From positions 1,476,001-1,540,000 of the forward strand of contig NZ_CP019609.1 of NCBI RefSeq assembly GCF_001998885.1: a DNA stretch of 64,000 bases. Reading direction: 5' to 3'. The notes beneath the pieces were generated by a model. The model made no database searches. It was given only the letters and a program-made list of their open reading frames with translations, and was not told the origin of the DNA. The stretch comes from Vagococcus penaei (GTDB lineage: Bacteria > Bacillota > Bacilli > Lactobacillales > Vagococcaceae). Position numbers and translations under genes: made by a program. Each line of letters starts with the position of its first letter. Positions within the stretch are counted from its first letter, which is position 1. This document shows positions 9,564 to 18,349 of the stretch, one piece after another.

Positions 9564-9581
9564 TTGTGAAAGAAAATACAA
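9564..9581 (+). promoter_or_regulatory. Rex-like operator 2 at the adhE transcription start
   Basis: TTGTGA-N6-ATACAA matches the Rex consensus with 10 of 12 half-site bases. The left half is perfect and the right half has two mismatches. It sits just downstream of the -10, where a bound repressor would block initiation. With operator 1 it brackets the core promoter. Confidence 0.55.
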
Positions 9582-9600
9582 ACATCTCAGGAGGCTTAAA

Positions 9601-12204
9601 ATGGCTAATAATAAAGAAATTAACGTTGAGAGTAAAGTAAATACAGTTGAAAAAACAATTAATGAATTAGTGAGCAAAGCGCAAGGTGCTTTAAAAGAAA
9701 TGAAAACGTTCGATCAAGAAAAAGTTGATTACATTGTACACGAAATGGCAATGGCAGCGTTAGATAAACACATGCCCTTAGCAAAAATGGCAGTTGAGGA
9801 AACTGGTCGTGGAATTTATGAAGATAAGGCGATTAAAAATATGTTTGCCTCTGAAAGTATTTGGAATAACATTAAAAATGATAAAACTGTCGGCGTGATT
9901 AGTTCAGACGAACAAAAAGAAATCATTGAAATCGCTGACCCAGTTGGTGTGGTGTGTGGTGTGACACCAACAACTAATCCAACATCAACTACAATCTTTA
10001 AAGCAATGATTTCGATTAAAACTCGTAATCCAATTATCTTTGCGTTCCATCCAAGCGCTCAAAAATGTTCAGCAGAAGCGGCACGTATCGTTCGTGACGC
10101 AGCGGTTGCAGCAGGAGCACCTAAAGATTGTGTGCAATGGATTGAACACCCATCTATCGAAGCGACAAACTTATTAATGAATAACGAAGGTGTAGCAATT
10201 GTGTTAGCGACTGGTGGAGCTGGAATGGTTAAAGCAGCTTACTCTACTGGTAAACCAGCGTTAGGTGTTGGACCTGGTAATACGCCTGCTTACATTGAAA
10301 AAACAGCTCGCATTAAGCGCGCTGTGAATGATTTGATTGCATCAAAATCTTTTGATAATGGTATGATTTGTGCATCAGAACAAGCAGTGATTGTTGATAA
10401 AGAAGTCTATGATGCAGTGAAAAAAGAATTTGAAGCACATCAAGTTTACATTGTAAAACCTCATGAATTAGAAAAAGTCGAAGCGGCTGTAATGAACGAA
10501 GCGAAAACTGCTGTTAATCCAAGAATTGTTGGTCACTCAGCAGTATCAATTGCTAAAGATGCTGGTATTGACGTTCCAGAAGGTACTAAAATTTTAATTG
10601 TTGAATTAGAGGGTGCAGGAGCTGAATATCCACTATCACGTGAAAAATTATCACCAGTTTTGGCAATGATGAAAGCTAATAATACTGAACATGGATTAGA
10701 ACTATGTGAAAATATGCTGAAGTTAGGTGGCGAAGGTCATACCGCAGTACTACATTCAGAAGATGAAGAATTACATTTAGCTTTTGGTTTACGTATGAAT
10801 GCTTGTCGTATTTTAATTAACTCACCAGCAGCCCAAGGTGGTATTGGCGATATTTACAATGAAATGATTCCTTCATTAACTTTAGGTTGTGGCTCTTATG
10901 GAAAGAACTCAGTATCTAAAAATGTCACAGCGATTAATTTGATTAATACGAAAACAGTGACGAAACGGAGAAATAATATGCAATGGTTTAAACTACCTGA
11001 AAAAATTTATTTTGAGAAAAACTCTGTACAGTATTTACAACAAATGGAAGGAATGGAACGTGTCTTTATCGTCTGTGACCCTGGTATGGTACAGTTTGGT
11101 TATGCAGATAAAATTATTGAACAATTACTCCAACGCGATAATAAAGTAACATTTGCGATGTTCTCAGATGTTGAACCTAACCCTTCAACAAATACTGTTT
11201 ACGCTGGAACTAAAATGATGCGTGATTTTGAACCAGATACAATTATTGCTATTGGTGGTGGGTCAGCAATCGATGCTGCTAAAGGAATGTGGTTATTCTA
11301 TGAACACCCAGAAACATCATTCTTTGGCGCAAAACAAAAATTCTTAGATATCCGTAAACGTGCATATAAATTACCAAAAGCGAAAAAAGCTCAAATGGTT
11401 TGTATTCCAACAACATCTGGTACAGGTGCTGAAGTAACGCCATTTGCTGTTATTACGGATAGTGAAACACACGTTAAATATCCATTAGCTGACTATGCAT
11501 TAACACCAAATGTTGCGATTATTGATCCACAATTTGTTATGAGTGTCCCAGCATCAGTCACTGCTGATACTGGTATGGATGTTTTAACACACGCTTTAGA
11601 GTCATATGTTTCAGTTATGGCTTCAGATTATACGCGTGGTTTAAGTTTACAAGCCATTAAACTTGTTTTCGATAATTTAGAAGATTCGGTTAAAAATCCA
11701 ACATTGGATAATCGTCAAAGCATGCACAATGCTTCAACAATGGCTGGAATGGCGTTTGCTAATGCGTTCTTAGGAATTTGTCATTCAATTGCGCATAAAA
11801 TTGGTGGAGAGTATGGTATTCCACATGGTCGTACGAATGCAATCTTATTGCCACATATTATTAGCTATAATGCTAAAGATCCATCAAAACACGCATTATT
11901 CCCTAAATATGAGTACTTTAGAGCAGATCAAGATTACGCAGATGTGGCTCGTTTCTTAGGCTTACCAGGGACAACCAATGCGGAATTAGTCGCATCATTA
12001 GTGAAAGAAGTGACTGAATTAGGTAAACGTTGTGGCATTAATATGAGTTTGAAAGCTCAAGGTGTTACAAAAGAAACCCTAGATAGTACAGTTGATCGTA
12101 TGGCTGAATTAGCATATGAAGACCAATGTACAACAGCTAATCCGAAAGAACCATTAATTAGTGAACTAAAACAAATTATTATTGATGCCTACGAAGGCTG
12201 CTAA
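9601..12204 (+). CDS. adhE: Bifunctional acetaldehyde-CoA/alcohol dehydrogenase
   Basis: Reduces acetyl-CoA to acetaldehyde and then ethanol, consuming two NADH. 867 residues, the normal fused length. The N-terminal aldehyde dehydrogenase domain (about 1-450) has catalytic Cys257 in GMICASEQAV. The C-terminal iron-dependent alcohol dehydrogenase (about 470-867) has NAD-binding IAIGGGSAIDAAKG and the iron-ligand segments MDVLTHALES and CHSIAHKIGGEYGIPHGR. AdhE forms spirosomes in relatives. AGGAGG precedes the ATG. It is monocistronic, with its own promoter and terminator. Control by NADH/NAD ratio and carbon catabolite signals is inferred from the upstream sites. Confidence 0.97.
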   Translation: MANNKEINVESKVNTVEKTINELVSKAQGALKEMKTFDQEKVDYIVHEMAMAALDKHMPLAKMAVEETGRGIYEDKAIKNMFASESIWNNIKNDKTVGVISSDEQKEIIEIADPVGVVCGVTPTTNPTSTTIFKAMISIKTRNPIIFAFHPSAQKCSAEAARIVRDAAVAAGAPKDCVQWIEHPSIEATNLLMNNEGVAIVLATGGAGMVKAAYSTGKPALGVGPGNTPAYIEKTARIKRAVNDLIASKSFDNGMICASEQAVIVDKEVYDAVKKEFEAHQVYIVKPHELEKVEAAVMNEAKTAVNPRIVGHSAVSIAKDAGIDVPEGTKILIVELEGAGAEYPLSREKLSPVLAMMKANNTEHGLELCENMLKLGGEGHTAVLHSEDEELHLAFGLRMNACRILINSPAAQGGIGDIYNEMIPSLTLGCGSYGKNSVSKNVTAINLINTKTVTKRRNNMQWFKLPEKIYFEKNSVQYLQQMEGMERVFIVCDPGMVQFGYADKIIEQLLQRDNKVTFAMFSDVEPNPSTNTVYAGTKMMRDFEPDTIIAIGGGSAIDAAKGMWLFYEHPETSFFGAKQKFLDIRKRAYKLPKAKKAQMVCIPTTSGTGAEVTPFAVITDSETHVKYPLADYALTPNVAIIDPQFVMSVPASVTADTGMDVLTHALESYVSVMASDYTRGLSLQAIKLVFDNLEDSVKNPTLDNRQSMHNASTMAGMAFANAFLGICHSIAHKIGGEYGIPHGRTNAILLPHIISYNAKDPSKHALFPKYEYFRADQDYADVARFLGLPGTTNAELVASLVKEVTELGKRCGINMSLKAQGVTKETLDSTVDRMAELAYEDQCTTANPKEPLISELKQIIIDAYEGC

Positions 12205-12227
12205 AAAGAGCTTTAATATTTGATTAA

Positions 12228-12255
12228 ATACCACTTTTTGAAGTGGTATTTTTTT
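12228..12255 (+). terminator. Terminator after adhE
   Basis: ATACCACTT (12228-12236) pairs with AAGTGGTAT (12241-12249), followed by a T tract. Confidence 0.93.
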
Positions 12256-12386
12256 AGCTACTAATAAAAATACAGCTAATCAATGGAAATAAATAAATAA
12301 AATCGACAATGTAGCATCTACTATCAAATAATGATAAAATAGAGCTTGTGTATTTAGCAATTAAATGAACCAGTAGAGGTGACAAG

Positions 12387-13247
12387 GTGAAAAAATTTGA
12401 TTCAAGTAAAAATATTATTATTGCTGTCATTATTGCGATAATTGTAATCTTTCTAGTTAGTGTCAGTGTCATTCAGCGTGATAAGAAACAAACGAGTTTA
12501 CCTGGACAGTCACAAGCTAATAGCGTTATTACAGTTGTAGATGATATCGTTATGGCACCAATCAGAGGGATTGAGAATAGCGTGAAGTCAATTTCGAATC
12601 TCTTTAATACGTATTCGGAAAATGATCATTTAAAGAAACGTATTGATCAAAATTTAATGTTGCAAGCTGAGTTAGATAATTATAAAAAAGAAAATGATGA
12701 TTTGAAAAAGCAATTAGACCTAAGCTCGACTTTGTCTAATTTTGATGTCGTTCATGCGAGTGTAGTGAATCGCTCGCCAGATACTTGGCAAGACGTTTTA
12801 GTTATTAATAAAGGGACAGCTGATGGAATTGAAGTTAACATGGCAGTAATGGGTGATAAGGGCTTGGTTGGCCGTGTTATTATTGCAGAAAAAAATAGTG
12901 CTAAAGTCGAGCTTTTAACGACTGTTAATCAAAATACCAATCATTTCCCAGTTATGATGTCTGCTGGAGGAGATAAAGCGGCCTATGGTTTAATGGATGC
13001 ATATAATAGTAAAACGCATACGTTGACAGTATCACAGCTAACCACTGTAGAAGGAATCAAAAAAGGTGATAAAGTCACAACGTCAGGATTGGGTAATACA
13101 TCACCTAAGGGGCTACTCATTGGTGAAGTAAAAGAAATTAAAAAAAGTAAGACCGGTTTACATGATGAAGTGTTAGTAACACCTGTATCTGATATGTACG
13201 ATATTACAACCGTCACCGTCATTAAACGGTTGGAAGGGGCAGAGTAA
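12387..13247 (+). CDS. mreC: Rod shape-determining protein MreC
   Basis: Bitopic scaffold of the elongasome, mostly extracellular. 286 residues. There is a short cytoplasmic start, a membrane segment (IIIAVIIAIIVIFLVSVSVI, about 9-28), a coiled coil (about 75-115, ENDHLKKRIDQNLMLQAEL), and the beta-barrel domain with VVNRSPDTWQDVLVINKG and GLVGRV. It starts with GTG, preceded by AGAGGTG about 6 nt upstream. It overlaps mreD by one base (TAATG). No mreB is adjacent, which is common in ovococci where MreCD serve peripheral growth. Confidence 0.93.
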   Translation: MKKFDSSKNIIIAVIIAIIVIFLVSVSVIQRDKKQTSLPGQSQANSVITVVDDIVMAPIRGIENSVKSISNLFNTYSENDHLKKRIDQNLMLQAELDNYKKENDDLKKQLDLSSTLSNFDVVHASVVNRSPDTWQDVLVINKGTADGIEVNMAVMGDKGLVGRVIIAEKNSAKVELLTTVNQNTNHFPVMMSAGGDKAAYGLMDAYNSKTHTLTVSQLTTVEGIKKGDKVTTSGLGNTSPKGLLIGEVKEIKKSKTGLHDEVLVTPVSDMYDITTVTVIKRLEGAE

Positions 13248-13765
13248 TGACAAAAGAAAGAAAAAAAAGATTGTTTTATGCCTTGCCGTTTATTTTTTTC
13301 TTCCTCATGCTATTCGATGGACACTTAAGCAGTATTATTTTAACCATTTTTGCTGTCCCTATGTCGTTTACGAGTAATTTATTACTGATGATGATGATGT
13401 TTGCGACGTTTCAGATGTCGAAAAGCTATATGATTAGTTGGGCATTAGTGATGGGGTTGCTATATGATTCCTACTATTATAATGTGATTGGGATTAATTT
13501 TGTTTTATTTCCACTACTAGTTTGGTTTATGTATCTTTTGTTTGAACGTGTTGTTCCAAATACATTTACAATTATTTTAGCGTTTATTTTATTTGTCACG
13601 GCATTATCTGTTGGTCGAGTAATTTTGTTAAGCTTATTTAAATTAACAGATACAACGATTTTGGATTACTTAACGAGAACATTAGCGCCAACACTAGTGG
13701 TTAACTTAATTTTAATCATAATTCTAGTGGGTCCGCTAAAAAAATTAGTCAATATAAAACGCTAG
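13247..13765 (+). CDS. mreD: Rod shape-determining protein MreD
   Basis: 172-residue polytopic membrane protein, translationally coupled to mreC by a TAATG overlap. About five hydrophobic segments are visible, including LPFIFFFLMLFDGHLSSII and LLYDSYYYNVIGINFVLFPL. The family motif GLLYDSYYYNVIG is present (residues about 64-76). MreD partners MreC in the peptidoglycan elongation complex. Confidence 0.9.
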   Translation: MTKERKKRLFYALPFIFFFLMLFDGHLSSIILTIFAVPMSFTSNLLLMMMMFATFQMSKSYMISWALVMGLLYDSYYYNVIGINFVLFPLLVWFMYLLFERVVPNTFTIILAFILFVTALSVGRVILLSLFKLTDTTILDYLTRTLAPTLVVNLILIIILVGPLKKLVNIKR

Positions 13766-13918
13766 TTTCTCTGAATGAAATCTCTTTGTAACATTCTCAT
13801 CATATGCTTGACATCTGTTTGTGCTACAATTTGTTTGTCGTTGGGAAAACCAACTTGGTTAATGGAACATTATAAAAAAATTGAACTTATAAAATGTATT
13901 ATTTGGAGGAAGAACATA

Positions 13919-15298
13919 GTGAAAAAGAAAATATTATCTGCCTTATTAGTAAGCGGGATTACATTGTCGGCAACAGCTCTTCCCGTAGCAGTGAATGCTG
14001 ATGCAATTGATGATCAAATTGCATCACAAGATAAAAAAATTAAAGAGTTATCTAGTAAAGAAAGTTCAGCAACAGCTGAATTAGCAAGTATTCAAGCAAA
14101 TATTTCAGAAATTCGTAATGAGGCAGAAAGTTTACAAAGTGAACAAGTTAGCCTAAGTAAAGAAATTGATTCTTTAAATAAAGAAATTGCTGAATTGGAA
14201 AAACGTATTGAAAAACGTGACGCTTCAATTCGCGAACAAGCACGTTCAATGCAAGTCGATTCAGCTAGTACTGGAATGCTGGACTTAGTTTTAAGTTCTG
14301 AATCAGTTTCTGATGCGGTAACTAAAGTGTTTGCTGCAAGTAAATTAGTTGGCGCTAATAATGATTTGCTACAACAACAACAAGATGATAAAGATGCTGT
14401 AGAAGCTAATCGCTCCGCAGTTGAAACAAAAATGGCTGAAGTACAAGAGAATGCAGTGGCTTTAGAAGCTAAAAAAGGTGAATTAGAAGATCAACAATTA
14501 GCACAAACTGCAATTGTTAGTCAAATTTCTGCTGATAAAGAAAAAGAATCTGGTAAAAAGAATCAATTCTTAGCTCAAAAAGCAGAAGCTGAAAAACAAC
14601 GTGAAGCACAACAAAAAGCAGTTGAAGCAGCACAAAAAGTAGCTGCAGAACGTAAAGCCGAAACAGCTAAACAAGAAGTAGTTAAAAAAGCTGAAGAAAA
14701 ACAATCATCAGATAAAGGTACAAATAATGTAGCTACAGTTGATAATTCTTCATCAAATAATTCAACATCAAGTAGCTCAACAGCTAGTCAAACTGAATCA
14801 AATGCGTCTCAAGAAACTAATACAAGTACAACTACTGAGTCTTCAAGCAATAATAGTTCAACTCAAGAAAGTACAAATAATAATAATAGTAATTCAAGTA
14901 ACACATCGACTACGCCAGCACCAACACCTACGCCCGCACCATCTTCAAATGGTAGTGCAGTTGTAGCTGAAGCTTACAAACATATTGGTAAACCTTATGT
15001 TTGGGGAGCTAAAGGTCCAAGTAGTTTTGACTGTTCAGGTTTTACATCATATGTTTACCGCCAAGCAGCTGGCCGTGAAATCGGTGGTTGGACTGTACCA
15101 CAAGAAAGTGCAGGTCAAACTATTTCTTTAAGTCAATTACAACCAGGAGACTTAGTATTCTGGGGTTCTCAAGGATCAACTCATCACGTGGGAATTTATG
15201 TTGGTGGGGGACAATATATTCATGCACCACAACCAGGACAATCTGTAACGGTTCAAAGTATTTCTGCATGGTCACCTGATTTTGGGGTACGCATGTAA
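13919..15298 (+). CDS. sagA: Secreted SagA-like NlpC/P60 peptidoglycan hydrolase
   Basis: 459 residues from the GTG at 13919, which has GGAGG 8 nt upstream. The frame opens further upstream, but without a ribosome binding site. A signal peptide (about 1-27, cleavage after AVNA) precedes a long coiled coil (about 28-250, with an A/E/K/Q-rich end). A low-complexity S/T/N linker (about 255-340) ends in a PTPTPAP spacer. The C-terminal NlpC/P60 domain has Cys372 (FDCSGF), His423 (HHVGIYVG) and a later YIHAP. This is the architecture of Enterococcus faecium SagA, a DL-endopeptidase, which also lies downstream of mreCD. Split of daughter cells or remodelling of septal wall is the likely role. Confidence 0.9.
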   Translation: MKKKILSALLVSGITLSATALPVAVNADAIDDQIASQDKKIKELSSKESSATAELASIQANISEIRNEAESLQSEQVSLSKEIDSLNKEIAELEKRIEKRDASIREQARSMQVDSASTGMLDLVLSSESVSDAVTKVFAASKLVGANNDLLQQQQDDKDAVEANRSAVETKMAEVQENAVALEAKKGELEDQQLAQTAIVSQISADKEKESGKKNQFLAQKAEAEKQREAQQKAVEAAQKVAAERKAETAKQEVVKKAEEKQSSDKGTNNVATVDNSSSNNSTSSSSTASQTESNASQETNTSTTTESSSNNSSTQESTNNNNSNSSNTSTTPAPTPTPAPSSNGSAVVAEAYKHIGKPYVWGAKGPSSFDCSGFTSYVYRQAAGREIGGWTVPQESAGQTISLSQLQPGDLVFWGSQGSTHHVGIYVGGGQYIHAPQPGQSVTVQSISAWSPDFGVRM

Positions 15299-15316
15299 TC
15301 TAACTAGTCAACGTTC

Positions 15317-15351
15317 AAGACTTTGCTTACGTAGCAAAGTCTTTTTTTTTA
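15317..15351 (+). terminator. Terminator after the SagA-like gene
   Basis: AAGACTTTGCT (15317-15327) pairs with AGCAAAGTCTT (15333-15343), followed by a run of T. Confidence 0.95.
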
Positions 15352-15360
15352 CTTCACTAG

Positions 15361-15430
15361 TATGTTTTACAAAGTAGTGAAGTAATGTTATACTTATTAA
15401 AAATAGGTACTATGTAATACAAACTAGTGT
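15361..15430 (+). promoter_or_regulatory. padR promoter with duplicated operator
   Basis: TTTACA (15366-15371), 17-nt spacer, TATACT (15389-15394). Two near-identical 20-mers, at 15361-15380 and 15411-15430, agree at 16 of 20 positions (pattern TATGTNNTACAAANTAGTG). They lie exactly 50 bp apart: one covers the -35 and one lies just after the expected start site. ACTTCACTA (15351-15359) also pairs with TAGTGAAGT (15375-15383). This fits autorepression by the PadR protein. Confidence 0.6.
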
Positions 15431-15443
15431 GGGAGGTTAAATT

Positions 15444-15782
15444 GTGAAAGAATCACAACTGCTAAAAGGGGTGCTTGAAGGATGTGTTTTACAAATTATT
15501 TCGCAAAAAGAAATTTATGGTTATGAATTAGTTCAACAACTAAAAATCCATGGTTTTACTCATATTGTTGGAGGAACGGTTTATCCGTTACTACAAAAGT
15601 TAGAGAAGCAAGGGTTAATTAAAGGGCAAATGAAAAAATCATTTGAAGGCCCAAATCGCAAGTATTTTTGTTTGACAGAACTTGGACGAGAGTATTTAAA
15701 AAAATTCAAAGAACAGTGGACTGACCTAGTTCAAACTGTAACGCTAATTATTGGGGAGGAAAATAAAGATGACACCAAATAA
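15444..15782 (+). CDS. PadR-family transcriptional regulator
   Basis: 112 residues. Winged-helix with the PadR pattern LLKGVLEGCVLQIISQKEIYGYELVQQL, IVGGTVYPLLQKLEKQGLI and GPNRKYFCLTELGREYL. It starts with GTG, preceded by GGGAGG. The stop codon overlaps the next gene by 14 nt, so the regulator and a membrane protein are co-translated, the common PadR-plus-membrane-partner arrangement. Likely a repressor of its own operon. The inducer is unknown. Confidence 0.9.
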   Translation: MKESQLLKGVLEGCVLQIISQKEIYGYELVQQLKIHGFTHIVGGTVYPLLQKLEKQGLIKGQMKKSFEGPNRKYFCLTELGREYLKKFKEQWTDLVQTVTLIIGEENKDDTK

Positions 15783-16629
15783 AAAATCTCAAACATATCG
15801 TGATTTGACAAATGACTTAGAGAAAAAGTTGATACCAATTAATCAAACCTATTTTAGCGATTTGCGTTTGTACTTAATGACAGGTGGTTTATTTAACGAT
15901 GAGGAGCAGGTAGATGCTCAAATCTATAACATTGGCTGTGACATATTTGAAGCACAAGAACATGGGGAGTCAGCAGAAGATTTTTTTGGGAAAAATCCAC
16001 AAAAAATGGCTAATGAGATATTAAAAGAGTTTCCAAAGATTAGTTGGCATAAAAAATTTACTTATTCATTGTATTTAGTGAGTATCTTTTGGTTCTTTCA
16101 GCTAATTAGTGACTTGAATAGCTCATCCGGTCTAACGATTAATGTGTTGGCTTATAGTTTAACTGCGGGTTTATCATTAGGTAGTAGTGTTTTATTTTTT
16201 TATGGGATACAACGCTCAGTTTATTTATCTACTGATAATTGGTTAAAAAAGAGTAAAGTTGTCCGTTTTCTTATTCTGTGGCTGGTTGCTTGTGTATTTA
16301 TCGGATTATTTGTAGTTATTACCTTATTCACACCCAAGTTGTTAACAGTTAATATTCCAACTCCTTTTGATAGTGTGATTATTGTAGGACTTGTTTTAGG
16401 TGCTGTTGGGTTAATTTTAGCCAAAAAAGTAAAAGAGTTTTATCCAAGTATTGTTGTTATTTTGGCTTTAGGCTTGACCGGTTTACTTAAACGTCTACCA
16501 GTAATCAAAAATAGTCTGACGCAAAAGGAATTCATATATGTGACAATAGGCATTATTTTAGTGAGTTACATTATTTATCTTTTCTTGACAAGAAAGATGA
16601 TAAAAAAACAAACGCAAGATTCAGAATAG
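15769..16629 (+). CDS. PadR-associated polytopic membrane protein
   Basis: 286 residues. The soluble N-terminal part (about 1-90, including GCDIFEAQEHGESAEDFFG and NPQKMANEIL) resembles the HAAS/DUF1129-type domains found next to PadR regulators; that assignment is from memory and tentative. About six membrane segments follow (for example FTYSLYLVSIFWFFQLISDL and VRFLILWLVACVFIGLFVVI). ATG 15769 is preferred to the upstream in-frame TTG because GGGGAGGA (15753-15760) sits 8 nt before it. No transporter signature is seen; an envelope-stress sensor role is speculation. Confidence 0.7.
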   Translation: MTPNKKSQTYRDLTNDLEKKLIPINQTYFSDLRLYLMTGGLFNDEEQVDAQIYNIGCDIFEAQEHGESAEDFFGKNPQKMANEILKEFPKISWHKKFTYSLYLVSIFWFFQLISDLNSSSGLTINVLAYSLTAGLSLGSSVLFFYGIQRSVYLSTDNWLKKSKVVRFLILWLVACVFIGLFVVITLFTPKLLTVNIPTPFDSVIIVGLVLGAVGLILAKKVKEFYPSIVVILALGLTGLLKRLPVIKNSLTQKEFIYVTIGIILVSYIIYLFLTRKMIKKQTQDSE

Positions 16630-16638
16630 GAGTCTAGT

Positions 16639-17805
16639 ATGATGAAGACAATTTTATTAGCACCAGATTCATTTAAAGATAGTATGACTGCTTTTGATGC
16701 TTGTTTAGCGATGGAAACTGGATTAAAGCGTGTATTTGGTAAGCATGTTATTTATCAGCAAATGCCGATGTCAGATGGTGGTGAGGGGATAGTAGATACA
16801 TTGGTTACAGCTACGAATGGACAGAAGGTGACAGTAACGGTTGAGGGGCCGTTACCTTCAATGCAAGTAACCAGCTATTATGGTCTATTAGGTGATGGTG
16901 AGACAGCAGTGATCGAAATGGCAAAGGCGAGTGGTTTGGAACTATTAACTATTTCGCAGCGTAATCCACTTCTTACATCCACTTTTGGTACTGGTCAATT
17001 AATTCAAGCAGCATTAGCTCATGGCATTAGACGATTTATTATTGGAATTGGGGGCAGTGCAACGAATGATGGTGGTACAGGAATGGCTGAGGCGTTAGGT
17101 GCAAAATTTTATGATAAGTACGGCTCACAGTTAAAAATGAGAGGGGATACGTTGACTAGAATCGCATCAATTGACTTGTCAGGATTGGATAAACGCTTAA
17201 TGGAATCGACTATTGACGTAGCTTGTGATGTTGATAGTCCGTTATTAGGTCCTACTGGGGCAACAGCGATATTTAGTAAGCAAAAGGGAGCAGACCAATT
17301 AATGCAAGTTCAATTGGAACAGGGGCTATCAAATTTAGCGGAGTTAGCAACAGAAATCAGTCAGAAAGAATTTCATCTAGTTCCTGGAAGCGGTGCGGCT
17401 GGTGGGCTTGGTTTTGGCCTTCAACTATTTTGTGGTGGTCTATTAGTCTCAGGTGTCGAGCGAGTGATAGAGGAGCTTGATTTAGTTAAAGCTATTGCTA
17501 AGGCAGATCTTATATTTACGGGAGAAGGCTCTTTAGATAGTCAAACATCATATGGAAAAGTTATTGCGGGACTAGCTAAAGTGGCTAAAGCCCAAAAGAA
17601 GCCGTTAATTGCTTGTGTTGGTCGAATAGATGGTGATGTTAGACCATTGTATCTTCAAGGAGTGACGGCTGCTTTTAGTATTTTGCCTAAACTTGATTCA
17701 TTGAATCACTGTTTGGAGCAAGGCCCAGACAATTTAGCAGCAACATGTGAAGCAATCGGACGTTTATTAAGTATAAAAAAAGACTTATCTACCTTAGGTA
17801 AATAA
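16639..17805 (+). CDS. glxK: Glycerate kinase
   Basis: Phosphorylates D-glycerate using ATP, linking glycerate or glyoxylate metabolism to glycolysis. 388 residues, the usual GK type-1 length. Motifs are MKTILLAPDSFKDSMTA at the N-terminus, MSDGGEGIVDTL, GIGGSATNDGG (about residues 137-147), LVPGSGAAGGLGFGL and TGEGSLDSQTSYGKV. AGGAG precedes two tandem ATGs; either could be used. Nine nt separate it from the preceding membrane protein gene, so it may be expressed with the PadR operon. Confidence 0.93.
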   Translation: MMKTILLAPDSFKDSMTAFDACLAMETGLKRVFGKHVIYQQMPMSDGGEGIVDTLVTATNGQKVTVTVEGPLPSMQVTSYYGLLGDGETAVIEMAKASGLELLTISQRNPLLTSTFGTGQLIQAALAHGIRRFIIGIGGSATNDGGTGMAEALGAKFYDKYGSQLKMRGDTLTRIASIDLSGLDKRLMESTIDVACDVDSPLLGPTGATAIFSKQKGADQLMQVQLEQGLSNLAELATEISQKEFHLVPGSGAAGGLGFGLQLFCGGLLVSGVERVIEELDLVKAIAKADLIFTGEGSLDSQTSYGKVIAGLAKVAKAQKKPLIACVGRIDGDVRPLYLQGVTAAFSILPKLDSLNHCLEQGPDNLAATCEAIGRLLSIKKDLSTLGK

Positions 17806-17815
17806 GTCTTTTTTA
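17780..17815 (+). terminator. Terminator overlapping the glxK stop codon (possibly bidirectional)
   Basis: AAGACTTAT...ACC (17780-17793) pairs with GGTAAATAAGTCTT (17797-17810), with T-rich flanks on both sides. The stop codon TAA (17803-17805) lies inside the stem. It may also end the convergent gene at 17826. Confidence 0.85.
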
Positions 17816-17825
17816 ATTTAGCTAA

Positions 17826-18194
17826 TTAAAAAGGACGTTCTAAATTAGAAAGAACTTTATCATAAGCTTTTTGTGCCTCGCTCATTGAGAGGTTTTTTTG
17901 TTGGCTAATCCATTGGACAATTGAAATTTCAGCATTTTCTCGCATCATTGCTTTAACATGTTCGACTTCTTCTGGAGATAACTCAGAATTTTCAAAGGTG
18001 TCGTGATCTTCGTCTTTAGACTTTTTGCCAGGCTTTAACACGGCTAAAAGAATTAAGCCAGCTGCAACTAAGAATAAAATACCAGCTAGGAAATTTAAAA
18101 AATTAATGTAGTCAAAGAAAGTCATTAATTGAAAAATACCTAGAATTAGAAAAATTAAGAATAGCCAAAAATAAACATTTTTAAAAAGTTTCAT
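17826..18194 (-). CDS. Small membrane protein with cytoplasmic helical tail, unknown function
   Basis: 122 residues. Two N-terminal membrane segments (VYFWLFLIFLILGIFQLMTF and FLAGILFLVAAGLILLAVL) are followed by a charged linker. The C-terminal helical region reads SELSPEEVEHVKAMMRENAE, then IVQWISQQKNLSMSEAQKAYD. The tail resembles small helical domains of LAB-specific proteins, but I recognise no named family. GGAGT precedes the ATG. It is transcribed alone, convergent with glxK. Confidence 0.75.
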   Translation of the reverse strand: MKLFKNVYFWLFLIFLILGIFQLMTFFDYINFLNFLAGILFLVAAGLILLAVLKPGKKSKDEDHDTFENSELSPEEVEHVKAMMRENAEISIVQWISQQKNLSMSEAQKAYDKVLSNLERPF

Positions 18195-18349
18195 CGAAAT
18201 ACTCCTTTAAATTGTATCAAATATCAAATGAATTATAACATGTTTTATAATAAATTCATAATTTAGTATAAAATCAGTCTCTAGTTTGATGAATTGTAAC
18301 TTAATTTTTGATAGGATAGAAGTATAAATAGATAACGGGGGATTTTTTT

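Noticed and set aside
14739-14966. Open frame within the SagA-like gene (about 75 codons)
   Set aside because: Alternate frame of the S/T/N-rich linker; composition is an artefact of AAT/ACA/TCA-rich sequence.
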